Assembly (NCBI RefSeq): GCF_042849255.1 | Contig: NZ_AP026866.1 | Coordinates: 1,240,001-1,304,000, forward strand | From: Oceaniferula spumae | GTDB taxonomy: Bacteria > Verrucomicrobiota > Verrucomicrobiia > Verrucomicrobiales > Akkermansiaceae | Length of the DNA stretch: 64,000 bases | Direction: 5' to 3' | In this document: piece after piece, positions 42,250-51,620 of the stretch | How the letters are laid out: each line of letters opens with the position of its first letter | Numbering within the stretch: position 1 is the first letter of the stretch | Program-made: the position numbers and the translations under genes | The notes under the pieces: generated by a model | The model's database searches: none | What the model was told of the DNA's origin: nothing | The model's input: only the letters and a program-made list of their open reading frames with translations

Positions 42250-43266
42250 TTAGTAGTCTTTCCTGACAAAAATAAATCCAGCGATCGATAGAATCACTAA
42301 CTCGAAGGCTAGAGAGGTGCCTACGATGTAAGCTTCGGAATGCCGATTCTCATAGGCCTCAGTCGCTTTCAAATGATTCCGCTGAGGATCATCGTCATCT
42401 GTCTCGATAAATGACGTTGCTTGAGTGAGGTCTTTGCCGTCGATTTTAATTTTCTTCTTTAGCAGATAAGTCGCCTCGCGCGTCTTTGGCAAGGGAGCTT
42501 CGACCATTTTGATGCCTCGGTGGAATTTAGCCAGACCCGGATCCGCCTCCTCTGGCTCGCCTCCACTCTGAGATTCACCCGTGGCATAATCCACACTCAT
42601 GCCGGCTGCAGGCATGACGTAGGCGATCTTGTAAATGAAACTTTCAGCCACCTGCACCCCCCAACTGACACCCCAGACGAGGAATGCCATGAGCAAGGAT
42701 AACATGGTGGACTTGGTACACACCGCCGTCAGTACGGCGACGCAATAGACAAGACTGAACACAAATACGATCAGCGGTATGGCCCAGAAAATGCCAAAGT
42801 TCCAAGATTCCATTCGTAACCCGAAGGCCACAAAAACAATCAAGCAGAACACCGCCACTTGGATTCCAACAAACAGAAGGCTACTTAGGTATTTAACGAT
42901 GAATAATGTCAAACGGCTGATCGGTTTCGATACCGCGACATCGATCGATCCTCCTTCCAAAAAGTTAGGAAATATCGAACACACTGAGATCAGAGCCAGC
43001 ACAATGGCGAAAAGTCCTAACCAAAATGGCACCAGCATATCAGTGAACATTGTTAGGTAGAGGAATTTAGCCAGCGGCCCCTTGGAATTCAACATGTCGC
43101 TCTCCAAGGCGTAAGCACCAAAGAGCACGGAGATCCCCTCTTCCTGAAAACTGATCGATGCATAAATCATCGCTATCAGAATGGAAAAACCAAGGGCCAC
43201 CCAGAACAACTTCTTGGCGGTGAGAAGTCGGTATGAGTCCCAGACGATGGTCATGATCTGTCTCAT
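42250..43266 (-). CDS. ABC-2 type transporter permease
   Basis: 338 residues: N-terminal helix after SYRLLTAKKLFWVALGFSILIAMIYA, about six membrane segments in total, with a hydrophilic loop of about 90 residues (residues 215-305, GESQSGGEPEEADPG through QRNHLKATEAY) before the last helix, which likely sits outside the membrane. It partners the ATPase encoded just upstream; the genes overlap by one base. Substrate unknown. The segment VAVSKPISRLTLFIVKYLSS is typical of ABC-2 permeases of the NatB or nosY type. Confidence 0.85.
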   Translation of the reverse strand: MRQIMTIVWDSYRLLTAKKLFWVALGFSILIAMIYASISFQEEGISVLFGAYALESDMLNSKGPLAKFLYLTMFTDMLVPFWLGLFAIVLALISVCSIFPNFLEGGSIDVAVSKPISRLTLFIVKYLSSLLFVGIQVAVFCLIVFVAFGLRMESWNFGIFWAIPLIVFVFSLVYCVAVLTAVCTKSTMLSLLMAFLVWGVSWGVQVAESFIYKIAYVMPAAGMSVDYATGESQSGGEPEEADPGLAKFHRGIKMVEAPLPKTREATYLLKKKIKIDGKDLTQATSFIETDDDDPQRNHLKATEAYENRHSEAYIVGTSLAFELVILSIAGFIFVRKDY

Positions 43267-44228
43267 TACGCCTTCTCCTTTCCTGGAAGCTTAGGAGGCA
43301 TCGCCGCCCCCGGCCCGTGATTTCCAACTGTTTCCATAAATAAATCTTCCAGTGACTGTCGCGCCTCGGTCATCGTGACAATGGTCACACCTGCGCTGCG
43401 GAGAGCATCAATAACAGGCTGCACTTTCTCAGCATCTCGCTGATACATGGTGAGTATTTCACCCTCTACTTCTACTTCGTGGCTCTTCAGCTCAGATATC
43501 AACGAGCCTGAAATGTCGCCACTCACATTGATTTCATACCTGCGGGTCTTATCGGTCAGATCGGCGATGCTCCCCTGACGGATGATTTCCCCTTGGTCCA
43601 TGATCGCCACGCTGTCACAAATCATTTCCAGTTCGCCTAACAAGTGACTGTTGATAAAGACGGTGCGGCCTTCGTCTTTCATACGTTTCAACACCGCGCG
43701 CATCTCCATCCTGCCTTTGGGATCGACCCCATCAGTAGGTTCATCGAGGAACACAATTTCCGGGTTGTTGACTAGCGACTGTGCCAGCCCGATACGTTGC
43801 TTCATTCCTTTGGAATAGCTCCCCATCTTACGGTTTGCCCAGTCCTGCATGCCTACCATTTCCAATAGCTCTTGGCTCCGCTTGGCGGCTTGATCTTTGG
43901 GAACACCACCGAGTCCTGCCACATAACGGATCACCTCGCCTCCTTTGAGATACTCTGGGAAGCGAGCGTGTTCGGGGAGATAGCCCACACGCGAAAGCGT
44001 TGCTTTATGGCCGATCGGCATGCCTAACATCGTGCCATCACATTGGCTCGGCCGGACAATGCTCAACAAGATTTTCACCAAGGTGCTTTTACCGGCACCA
44101 TTCGGACCAAGCAGCCCGAAGATTCCGCCTTTTGGAACTTTGAGTGAAACACCCCGCAAGGCCTCGACGCCACCTCGGTAGCGTTTCCGTGTTTCAGCAA
44201 TATCAATGACTGTATCTGACACGAGCAA
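43266..44228 (-). CDS. ABC transporter ATP-binding protein
   Basis: 320 residues. Walker A GPNGAGKSTLVK, signature YSKGMKQRIGLAQ, Walker B PEIVFLDEPTDGVDPKG, H-loop NSHLLGE. C-terminal accessory domain (SGDISGSLISELKSHEVEV...) as in NatA/CcmA-like ATPases. Energises the ABC-2 permease whose start codon overlaps its stop by one base. The 215-base gap upstream to 44443 holds a possible TGGCATGCCA element for the divergent gene and the tandem repeat described separately. Confidence 0.9.
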   Translation of the reverse strand: MLVSDTVIDIAETRKRYRGGVEALRGVSLKVPKGGIFGLLGPNGAGKSTLVKILLSIVRPSQCDGTMLGMPIGHKATLSRVGYLPEHARFPEYLKGGEVIRYVAGLGGVPKDQAAKRSQELLEMVGMQDWANRKMGSYSKGMKQRIGLAQSLVNNPEIVFLDEPTDGVDPKGRMEMRAVLKRMKDEGRTVFINSHLLGELEMICDSVAIMDQGEIIRQGSIADLTDKTRRYEINVSGDISGSLISELKSHEVEVEGEILTMYQRDAEKVQPVIDALRSAGVTIVTMTEARQSLEDLFMETVGNHGPGAAMPPKLPGKEKA

Positions 44229-44409
44229 GATAGAACACCATCCCCCGAAAACCGCAAGAATGGATATTAACCATCAATCATAGGGCTCTTTTGGGCAACA
44301 AATTTGTGGCATGCCATTATTTATAAGTTAAGCACTGACAATGATCACATTTTCCATACCATGCCGAATCACACTTCTGATTCTAGGTAGATTTAAGGAT
44401 TTTACTTAG

Positions 44410-44442
44410 AAAAAACACACAAAAAACACACAAAAAACACAC
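44410..44442 (+). repeat. Three tandem 11-bp repeats abutting a start codon
   Basis: AAAAAACACAC three times without a mismatch (44410-44420, 44421-44431, 44432-44442), then A and ATG 44444 of the PEP-CTERM metalloprotease. It occupies the position where a Shine-Dalgarno site would be. Confidence 0.9.
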
Positions 44443-44443
44443 A

Positions 44444-45475
44444 ATGAAGCTCAAGTATCTCACGCGGTTTACCTGCCTTTCTACACTGCTGCCCGTCAGC
44501 TCTTTTGCACTCAATATCAATCTCACTCCTGCAGCAGGAATGAGCCAAGACTCGATTGATGGTTTTCAAAGAGCTGCGAATTACTGGCAGAGTGTTCTCA
44601 GTGACAACGCTACGGTGAACATTGACATTGATTTCAGAACCTTGGACCCAGGAGTATTAGGGCAAGCTGGCTCGACGACTCAAGCTATCGGCGTCGATGC
44701 CTATTTTGCAGCTTTAGGCGCTGATATCACATCAGCGAGCGATTTAAATGCCGTAGCCAATCTTCCCGCATTAACTCTAAATGGTGGCATTAATTTTCTT
44801 ACGCAAGTGAACTCAGAGGGAAACAGCACCGCTGTTAGTCTCGACAGCGACGACAGCGGTAATAATCGAGTGCTTAACCTAAACACTGCCAATGCCAAAG
44901 CTGTGGGGCTCCGCCCTGCCAATGATTTAGCCTCTGACGCCAGTATCACATTCAGCGATAGATTCGCATGGGATTATGACAATTCAGATGGTGTGGGTCC
45001 GGGGCTACAAGACTTCGTAGGAGTTGCCGTTCATGAGATCGGGCACGCTCTAGGATTCAACAGCGGAGTCGATACTGTTGACTTTGCCATCGCTAATTCC
45101 GCCGACCTAGAAGACTTCCGTGTCTTCACGGGCTTAGACATGTTTCGATACAGTGCTGATGGGGTAAACGATTTGGCGGCAGGTACGGTTTCATATTTCT
45201 CCATCGATGGAGGTGCCACCAACCTTGGTTTGTTTTCAACAGGGAGTACTTATGGAGATGGTCAGCAAGCCAGCCACTGGAGAGATAATCTAGGCTTAGG
45301 CATTATGGACCCTACAGCCAACCCTGCAGGAAATGTGAATACGGTAAGCCAGCTCGACCTCTTAGCGTTTGATACCATCGGTTGGGATATCACCATTCAA
45401 GCTGTGCCTGAACCGAGTAGCTCGATTTTACTTTTGGGAGCCGGACTTGGATTCGTCCTTCGCCGGAAGCGTTAA
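44444..45475 (+). CDS. PEP-CTERM metalloprotease (NF038122-like)
   Basis: 343 residues. Signal peptide ending near VSSFA, zinc motif GVAVHEIGHALGFNSGVD (HExxHxxGF) at about residue 196, and C-terminal VPEPSSSILLLGAGLGFVLRRKR sorting signal. A second conserved region, ASHWRDN followed by GIMDPTA, resembles the methionine turn of metzincins. Probably a surface-anchored protease, a relative of the protein at 37732-38856. The three tandem AAAAAACACAC units sit directly before the ATG. It ends 7 bases before the convergent gene. Confidence 0.82.
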   Translation: MKLKYLTRFTCLSTLLPVSSFALNINLTPAAGMSQDSIDGFQRAANYWQSVLSDNATVNIDIDFRTLDPGVLGQAGSTTQAIGVDAYFAALGADITSASDLNAVANLPALTLNGGINFLTQVNSEGNSTAVSLDSDDSGNNRVLNLNTANAKAVGLRPANDLASDASITFSDRFAWDYDNSDGVGPGLQDFVGVAVHEIGHALGFNSGVDTVDFAIANSADLEDFRVFTGLDMFRYSADGVNDLAAGTVSYFSIDGGATNLGLFSTGSTYGDGQQASHWRDNLGLGIMDPTANPAGNVNTVSQLDLLAFDTIGWDITIQAVPEPSSSILLLGAGLGFVLRRKR

Positions 45476-45482
45476 ATAGGAA

Positions 45483-46295
45483 CTACTGCCCTTGAAAACG
45501 AGGGTCACTGTTAAGTTGTTGCCAGCGCAGATGTTTCAATTCTGTGATTTGGATCACGTTCTGATTCAACAACTCACTGTTATACTTCATCCTGACGGTT
45601 ATCGGATGCGATATGGAATCAGGCAGTTTATTTAGGGCCTCCGCCCCGGGGGCGCCTTTTTCCATCACTGCTAATTTTGAAAAAAGCTTTCCCCTGTCCT
45701 CTATCAGAAAACACCGGTATTTATCCCGAGGTAAGCCCACAGGCCAGACGCCTTCATACTGTCTCAAATAACCTCGCATAAGAACCGGCTTGGAAGGCCT
45801 GTCCACGATAAACCTCTGCCACGGAACCTCGCAATATGCCTTCATGGCTGACCAATGGATCAGATACCGGCCGTCGAGTTTCTGAAAGGATACGCTGTGC
45901 TGTTTGCGTTGTAGGTCTCTGTAGATGACAAACCAAAGTCGCCCGCCAGCCAGCTCGAGAGATTCAATACGTTCAATTTTCCACAAGGGAGAATCACTCA
46001 GACCGCGTTCCACATAATAGCTTTTCAGTGATGTCTTCTCATCAAAAGGTATCGAAACATAATGCAAGCGCTCCTCTACAGTCGTAGCACTGAGAAAAGC
46101 CCTTAGATTTTTCTCGATGGATTCCTCCGCTGTCAGCACTGGCTCCGACAATTCGTTCTCTACCAATACGGGATCATATCCCCGAGGCAGGTTTTCATGA
46201 GAACCTGCAAGCACCCACTTAGCCGTATAAACCACACCTGTTGTAACGGCTACTAGCGCTAAAATTCCGAATACGAGGTGGCTTTTTTTCATCAC
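45483..46295 (-). CDS. Membrane-anchored protein of unknown function
   Basis: 270 residues with one N-terminal helix (LVFGILALVAVTTGVVYTA) and an extracytoplasmic domain. The start of that domain (VLTAEESIEKNLRAFLSATTVEERLHYV) is a pattern seen in several Verrucomicrobiota membrane proteins; the rest (ERIESLELAGGRLWFVIYRD, YLIHWSAMKAYCEVPWQRF) is not recognised. It lies 17 bases downstream of xseA on the same strand, so it is likely co-transcribed, though a functional link is unlikely. Confidence 0.7.
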   Translation of the reverse strand: MMKKSHLVFGILALVAVTTGVVYTAKWVLAGSHENLPRGYDPVLVENELSEPVLTAEESIEKNLRAFLSATTVEERLHYVSIPFDEKTSLKSYYVERGLSDSPLWKIERIESLELAGGRLWFVIYRDLQRKQHSVSFQKLDGRYLIHWSAMKAYCEVPWQRFIVDRPSKPVLMRGYLRQYEGVWPVGLPRDKYRCFLIEDRGKLFSKLAVMEKGAPGAEALNKLPDSISHPITVRMKYNSELLNQNVIQITELKHLRWQQLNSDPRFQGQ

Positions 46296-46312
46296 GGATT
46301 GGTCGAATCGGC

Positions 46313-47662
46313 CTAGTTAGAACTCTCCGCCCGGCTAATAATTTTACCATTGGCCAACTGGCTGATTAAAACATCACCCTGTTTCACCTTGGTTACATCC
46401 TTCACGGGTTTCCCCGATTCGTCTAACGTGATGGAAAAACCACGGGCAAATGTGGAGTCGGGACCCAGTGTTCGGATAAGTGTGGCCAAATGCTGCAGCT
46501 TGTCACTTGAACGCTGAATGCCACGCTTACCCGCCAGTTCTAACATCCCTCGAACTTGATCGAGACGCTCGCTACGGCGCTGCATGACTTTGGCTGGGTG
46601 ATGGGCGGCATGCACGGTGTTGAGATCTCGGAGCTGACCGCGTAGTATTTCTAAATGACTTGCTGCGGCGTTCTGAAGTTCTTGCCTTACCCTGTCGAGT
46701 TCGAGAATAGGATCACGCAAGGCGCGCTCTGCATCGCGAGGCATTAATGCTCGACGGGCGGAGCTCAGGATGGCGGCATCATGCTTGAGCCGACTCTGCA
46801 TAGCTCGCTGAACGGCGGAAGCGGATTGCCTGACCCTACCTCGCAATTCCTCGGCATCAGGAACCACGAGTTCAGCCGCGGCGCTGGGGGTCGGGGCGCG
46901 AACGTCTGCTGCGAAATCAGAGATGGTGAAATCAATTTCGTGGCCGACGGCGGAGACGATTGGTATAGGGCATTCATGGATCGCGCGCGCTACGATTTCT
47001 TCATTGAAGTTCCACAGATCCTCCATGGATCCGCCACCGCGACCGATGATGATGACATCGACTTCCGGCAAGTCATGATTTTTGGCGTCTCCCAGCTGAC
47101 GGATGGCGGCGGCGATGCCTCGCTCCGCACCTTTACCCTGCACCTGCACCGGATAGAGAACGGGCTGCACCCAGGGCGCACGGCGAGTTAGGATATTGAG
47201 CATGTCTTGCAGGGCCGCTCCTGTAGGAGAAGTCACCAGACCGATGGTTTTGGGGAATTTCGGCAGTGGCTTTTTCAATGCGGAATCGAAGAGTCCCTCG
47301 CCATCGAGCTTTCGTTTGAGGGCTTCGAACTTCGCCTGCAGGTCACCCATACCGGCATCTTCCAGCTGCTTGACGACCAGCTGCACCTGGCCACGCGCCT
47401 CATAGACAGACACCTCACCAAACAACCGCGCCTGCATACCATCCTCCGGCTGCGCTCTGGCGCGCCCTGCGGTGCCACGAAAGAGAACACAGGAAACCTG
47501 CGCGCCTTCGTCCTTGAGGGTGAAATAACAATGTCCGCTCGACTGCCTGCGCAGGTTGCTGATTTCCCCTTCCACCCAGATCTCCCCGATCTCGATTTCC
47601 AACAGGTTTCTCATCCGCCTGACCAGTCGGGTCACGGTGATCGATTTCTTCTCTTCGCGCAC
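46313..47662 (-). CDS. xseA: Exodeoxyribonuclease VII large subunit
   Basis: 449 residues. N-terminal OB-fold (IEIGEIWVEGEISNLRRQSSGHCYFTLKDEGAQVSCVLF), catalytic region with GLVTSPTGAALQDMLNIL, DVIIIGRGGGSMEDLWNFN and SAVGHEIDFTISDFAADVRAPTPSAAAE, then a long coiled coil and the C-terminal segment SFARGFSITLDESGKPV-like. Degrades single-stranded DNA with the small subunit XseB, whose gene is not nearby. Divergent from glyS. Confidence 0.95.
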   Translation of the reverse strand: MREEKKSITVTRLVRRMRNLLEIEIGEIWVEGEISNLRRQSSGHCYFTLKDEGAQVSCVLFRGTAGRARAQPEDGMQARLFGEVSVYEARGQVQLVVKQLEDAGMGDLQAKFEALKRKLDGEGLFDSALKKPLPKFPKTIGLVTSPTGAALQDMLNILTRRAPWVQPVLYPVQVQGKGAERGIAAAIRQLGDAKNHDLPEVDVIIIGRGGGSMEDLWNFNEEIVARAIHECPIPIVSAVGHEIDFTISDFAADVRAPTPSAAAELVVPDAEELRGRVRQSASAVQRAMQSRLKHDAAILSSARRALMPRDAERALRDPILELDRVRQELQNAAASHLEILRGQLRDLNTVHAAHHPAKVMQRRSERLDQVRGMLELAGKRGIQRSSDKLQHLATLIRTLGPDSTFARGFSITLDESGKPVKDVTKVKQGDVLISQLANGKIISRAESSN

Positions 47663-47792
47663 GGCGTCATCCTTCCTGCGATGACGGAAATCCGCAATCC
47701 ATTTCTCTTGCTTCCCCTCCCCCCACTGCTTACATGCATCGGCGCAGCCGAAAACATAGGCTGCTAACTACTTACCACCGTCCACTGACATC

Positions 47793-49193
47793 ATGGCCAA
47801 CAAAGAACAGACCGACACCGACCGCATGGAAAAAATCGTCTCCCTCTGCAAAAGCAAGGGCTTCATCTTCCAATCCGGAGAACTCTACGGCGGACTGAAC
47901 GGTTGCTGGGACTACGGCCCGCTCGGAACTGAGCTGAAGCGTAACGTCAAGGAATTCTGGTGGCGTAAAAATGTGCTCGAGCGCGAGGACATCGTCGGCA
48001 TGGATGGATCAATCCTCACACACCATGCGGTGCTCACGGCCTCCGGTCACGTCGGCGGATTTTCTGATCCGATGGTCGACTGTAAAGTATGCAAAAAGCG
48101 TTACCGCGCTGACCAGCTGGAAGACATCCCTAGCTGTGAGAAGAAAGCACAACTCCCGAAAGGCGAGGACAAGAGCTGTGAGCTCACGGAGCCCAAGGAG
48201 TTCAATCTGATGTTCCAGACCAAGATGGGAGCTTCGGCTGATGATAACGATCCAAATGCGATTGCCTACCTCCGTCCGGAGACCGCCCAGACCATTTTCG
48301 TGCAGTATAAGAACGTGTTAGATTCCACACGCCTGAAGTTGCCATTCGGTATCGCCCAGATCGGTAAAGCATTCCGCAACGAGATCAACCCACGTAATTA
48401 CACCTTCCGCTCGCGTGAATTCGAGCAGATGGAAATCGAGTATTTCTGCCGCCCAGAAGACGGCCTGCGTCTGACCGACGAGTGGTTGGAAATGCGCTTG
48501 GATTTTTACACCCAAATCGGTGTGCCGCGTGAGAAGCTTCACGTGTTAGACATTCCAGACGGCGAACGCGCACACTACTCCCAGAAGACTTACGACATCG
48601 AGTATGACTTCCCCTTCGGCCAGCAAGAGCTCGAAGGTGTTGCCTACCGTGGTGCCTACGACATTGGCAAGCACCAGGAACACTCCGGCAAAAATCTCGA
48701 ATACTTCGACGCTGAGACCAAGGAACGCTTCATCCCTCACGTGGTCGAGCCTTCCGCCGGTTGCGACCGCACCATCCTCGCAGTTCTCTGCGAGGCATAC
48801 GATGTGGAGGACCTCACCAAGGAAGGTGGCAAGAAGGACGAGCGCACCGTCATGCGCTTCAAGCCATGCGTCGCCCCGATCAAGGCCGCCATTTTGCCAC
48901 TGTTGAAAAACAAGCCAGAGCTCGTTGAGAAAGCCAAGGAGGTGAAGAACCTGCTGCAGCCACACATGAACATCTTCTACGATGAAACAGCTGCCATTGG
49001 CCGCCGTTACCGTCGTCAGGACGAAGTGGGAACACCTTTCTGCATCGCCATCGACTTTGAAACGCTCGGGGAAAAAGGCCCTAACGGCGAAGACTTCACC
49101 GACACCGTGACTGTGCGTCACCGCGACTCCATGGAGCAGGAACGCGTAGCCATCAGCGAACTACTCCCATGGCTCTTGGCTAGAATCGTATAG
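47793..49193 (+). CDS. glyS: Glycine-tRNA ligase (dimeric type)
   Basis: 466 residues, class II synthetase of the alpha-2 type (as in Gram-positives, archaea and eukaryotes) rather than the alpha-2-beta-2 type of E. coli. Motifs: KGFIFQSGELYGGLNGCWDYGPLG, ARPETAQ-like YLRPETAQTIFVQYKN, FRNEINPRNYTFRSREFEQMEIEYF and EPSAGCDRTILAVL. Contains a zinc-type cluster CKVCKKRYRADQ. Charges tRNA-Gly. RlmH follows 14 bases later on the same strand. Confidence 0.95.
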   Translation: MANKEQTDTDRMEKIVSLCKSKGFIFQSGELYGGLNGCWDYGPLGTELKRNVKEFWWRKNVLEREDIVGMDGSILTHHAVLTASGHVGGFSDPMVDCKVCKKRYRADQLEDIPSCEKKAQLPKGEDKSCELTEPKEFNLMFQTKMGASADDNDPNAIAYLRPETAQTIFVQYKNVLDSTRLKLPFGIAQIGKAFRNEINPRNYTFRSREFEQMEIEYFCRPEDGLRLTDEWLEMRLDFYTQIGVPREKLHVLDIPDGERAHYSQKTYDIEYDFPFGQQELEGVAYRGAYDIGKHQEHSGKNLEYFDAETKERFIPHVVEPSAGCDRTILAVLCEAYDVEDLTKEGGKKDERTVMRFKPCVAPIKAAILPLLKNKPELVEKAKEVKNLLQPHMNIFYDETAAIGRRYRRQDEVGTPFCIAIDFETLGEKGPNGEDFTDTVTVRHRDSMEQERVAISELLPWLLARIV

Positions 49194-49207
49194 GTCTTAT
49201 AGGACGT

Positions 49208-49645
49208 ATGAAACACCAGATACTCGTTGCCGGAAAGCCTGCGCTTGCGTACGCAAAAACAGGCACCGCCGAGTATCTGAAGCGACTCACGCGCTACGGC
49301 AGCTACGAACTCAAGCATCTGAAAGACGGCAGCAGCGAGGACGTTTCCCAGCGTCTTCGTGAAGCCAGTGAGGGCACCTTGCGCATCGTCATGGACGAAC
49401 GTGGTGAAAGCCTGACCACCGATCAGCTCACGGCCAAGGTCAACGACTGGGAAATGCGCGGTGTCAAACGCGCCAGCTACCTCATCGGCGCATCAGATGG
49501 CCACACGCCCGCACTCCGAAAAGAAGCAGACCTGATCTGGGCACTGTCACCCCTCACCCTTCAGCATGAGCTAGCATTGGTTGTTTTGTTAGAACAGCTC
49601 TATCGCGTCGCCACCATCCAGCGCGGTGAGCCGTATCACCGCTAG
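49208..49645 (+). CDS. rlmH: 23S rRNA pseudouridine-1915 N3-methyltransferase
   Basis: 145 residues, SPOUT family. SAM-binding knot near LIGASDGHTP (usual IGGADGH) and the C-terminal LSPLTLQHELALVVLLEQLYRVATIQRGEPYHR, which is nearly invariant in the family. It methylates pseudouridine 1915 in helix 69 of 23S rRNA on assembled 70S ribosomes. Follows glyS by 14 bases. Confidence 0.93.
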   Translation: MKHQILVAGKPALAYAKTGTAEYLKRLTRYGSYELKHLKDGSSEDVSQRLREASEGTLRIVMDERGESLTTDQLTAKVNDWEMRGVKRASYLIGASDGHTPALRKEADLIWALSPLTLQHELALVVLLEQLYRVATIQRGEPYHR

Positions 49646-49715
49646 CGCACTTTAATGCTGTAATTTCAGCACTTAAGACTTGCTTCGCTATTGTTGTGCT
49701 GTTTTTTTAGCACAC

Positions 49716-50387
49716 ATGAAAACAATACTTCGTCTGGTCTTCGCATGCAGCATTTCACTTTTCACCGCCTGCACCACCAGCTCACTGGCCCCCAGTGCTC
49801 CACCGATGGCCAAGAGTTCTGCGTATGGAGAAGCCCGCACCTCTCGCGTCTTGGTCAAAACCGGATCGATGTCCATCGAGGTAAACAGTGTCAAGGAAAG
49901 TACGGCGAAGGTGCGGGGGCTGGTGAAACAGAAAAAGGGCTACGTGGAAAACATCACATCCAACGACAGCGGCAGCAGCTCCGCCTCCCTAACGGTTCGG
50001 GTTCCCAAAAACAGCCTCTTAACCACCATGGACGAACTCGCCGCGCTGGGAAAAGTGACCTCGCGTAATGTCGAAGTGGAAGATGTCACCGACGAATGGA
50101 TCGACCTGCAGGCGAAGGTGAAAAATCTGCGGGCCTTGCGTGATCGTTTACGCCGTTTGCTAGAGAAGGCCGGCAATGTCAAAGACGTGTTAGCCGTCGA
50201 AAAAGAACTCACGCGCGTTCAGAGTGAACTCGATTCACTGGAAGGACGCATCAAGGCGATGCAGCAGAATGTCAGCTACAGCAAGATCAGTATCCGCATT
50301 CACCACAAAAGCATTCCCGGACCACTCGGAGTGGTCTCGAAGGGAACATGGTGGGGCGTGAAAAAGCTGTTTGTCATCCGTGACTAA
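49716..50387 (+). CDS. DUF4349 domain lipoprotein
   Basis: 223 residues from ATG 49716 (MKTILRLVFACSISLFTACTTSS, lipobox Cys about 19); the frame opens at 49680. DUF4349 pattern: GSMSIEVNSVKESTAKVRGLVKQKKGYVENI, LTVRVPKNSLLTTMDELAALGKVTSRNVEVEDVTDEWIDLQAKVKNLRALRDRL, with a coiled coil near the end. Family members are envelope proteins of unknown role, often with a C-terminal membrane helix; here the hydrophobic C-terminus is lacking, so anchoring is by lipid. Confidence 0.85.
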   Translation: MKTILRLVFACSISLFTACTTSSLAPSAPPMAKSSAYGEARTSRVLVKTGSMSIEVNSVKESTAKVRGLVKQKKGYVENITSNDSGSSSASLTVRVPKNSLLTTMDELAALGKVTSRNVEVEDVTDEWIDLQAKVKNLRALRDRLRRLLEKAGNVKDVLAVEKELTRVQSELDSLEGRIKAMQQNVSYSKISIRIHHKSIPGPLGVVSKGTWWGVKKLFVIRD

Positions 50388-50407
50388 CAGCTAAAGTCTC
50401 GGCCAGT

Positions 50408-50590
50408 TTAGCGCTGGTCGAGCATACCAAGAGGTCCGCCGCCTTCAGGGCCAGTCGGACGATTCCAGGGCATGTCACTCTCATCGGAAGTAGGTCCGAT
50501 GGGTTTCTTGCGAGTAACTTCATCACCCGTGGTGCATGAAAGCATTGGGAGTGTCACGAGGGCGAGAAATGGTAGGAGAAACTTGCTCAT
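50408..50590 (-). CDS. Small lipoprotein
   Basis: 60 residues from ATG 50590 (MSKFLLPFLALVTLPMLSCTTG, lipobox Cys about 19); the frame opens at 50617. The mature part is short and proline/glycine-rich, with DMPWNRPTGPEGGGPLGML, a pattern that recurs in short Verrucomicrobiota lipoproteins. No function is known. Upstream bases to 50837 carry no clear gene or signal. Confidence 0.65.
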   Translation of the reverse strand: MSKFLLPFLALVTLPMLSCTTGDEVTRKKPIGPTSDESDMPWNRPTGPEGGGPLGMLDQR

Positions 50591-50837
50591 GGCCGGATAA
50601 TAACGTTCCGCCCCCATGAATCAAGTGCTATTTTTCCAGCTGTTCACCTTTTCTACTGATCCAGTTTCGTTGACGGTGTGTGTCGTGGTCAAGAGGCCGT
50701 GCCAGAGATTCCCTTCCCACTGTATTCTGACCACTACGTACGAAGCAGGGCTGGAAATAATCTGGATTATGCACAGTTCCCTCTTGCTCGTTGACGGAAT
50801 GAAAACATGATGCCTCTCATTCGCACCCCGCTGATCG

Positions 50838-51599
50838 ATGCGCCTTCCCTTAAGATTTCAATTTCCACCAGACGACCCTGCTGACGCCGGTCCAACACAC
50901 CGTTCCAGACTGTATGAGAGGTTTCCTGATCTCCTGCCGGTAGTCAGCTATGGCGTGCTTCTCTGGTGCGGTGCTGTCTTTCTGTTACTCAATCGCGGCG
51001 ATGCTGAAAATATCGACTATCAAGCACTGATGCGTGGCCTGGGTGGGGTGAACCTGCTCGAGCTCCACGAAGGTCGATGGTGGGGTCTGATTGCTTCCGC
51101 TTTTGTGCATGAGCATCTTTGGCATATTTTCTTCAACATGTATTGGCTGATTCGTTTCGGCACACTGATGGAACGCGGACTCGGTAGCTTGAAGACCTTG
51201 GCATTTTTTGTGGCAGCTGCCTTTGTCAGCTCGGCTCTGCAAGTAGTCGCATCGCCCCAAGGAGGGATCGGATTTTCCGGGGTGGTTTACGCCATGGGCG
51301 GATTCATGTGGGGAGCCTGGCCACGATTCACCGGATTCCTCGAGGGCTTCAATGGCTCCACTCTACGATGGTTCCTCATCTGGCAGGGAATCTGTTTCCT
51401 GCTCACCTGGGGTGGCATGCTCCCGATTGGCAACACCGCCCACATTTCCGGAATGCTGTTCGGTATATTAGTGGGCCTCTGGGCCTGCCGTGGAACAAAA
51501 AGAGGATGGGGCTGGCTACTTGCGGCTGCAGCCATGTTAGTTCTCGGTGTGGCTATCGCCATCTGGCCGCTGCGGATCTTCACAATGATCCACAGCTAA
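50838..51599 (+). CDS. Rhomboid family intramembrane serine protease
   Basis: 253 residues, six or seven membrane helices. Catalytic serine in GGIGFSGVVYAMGG (GxSG) and catalytic histidine in GNTAHISGMLFG; the HLWHIFFNMYWL segment (helix 2, H-N) completes the active-site region. Cleaves membrane proteins within or near the bilayer. Substrate unknown. The N-terminus (RLPLRFQFPPDDPADAGP) is a cytosolic extension. Confidence 0.9.
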   Translation: MRLPLRFQFPPDDPADAGPTHRSRLYERFPDLLPVVSYGVLLWCGAVFLLLNRGDAENIDYQALMRGLGGVNLLELHEGRWWGLIASAFVHEHLWHIFFNMYWLIRFGTLMERGLGSLKTLAFFVAAAFVSSALQVVASPQGGIGFSGVVYAMGGFMWGAWPRFTGFLEGFNGSTLRWFLIWQGICFLLTWGGMLPIGNTAHISGMLFGILVGLWACRGTKRGWGWLLAAAAMLVLGVAIAIWPLRIFTMIHS

Positions 51600-51620
51600 A
51601 AGCCATCGACGCTCAGCAGA

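Noticed and set aside
48546..49121. 191-residue minus-strand frame
   Set aside because: Antisense to glyS, whose motifs are intact; a shadow of codon bias.
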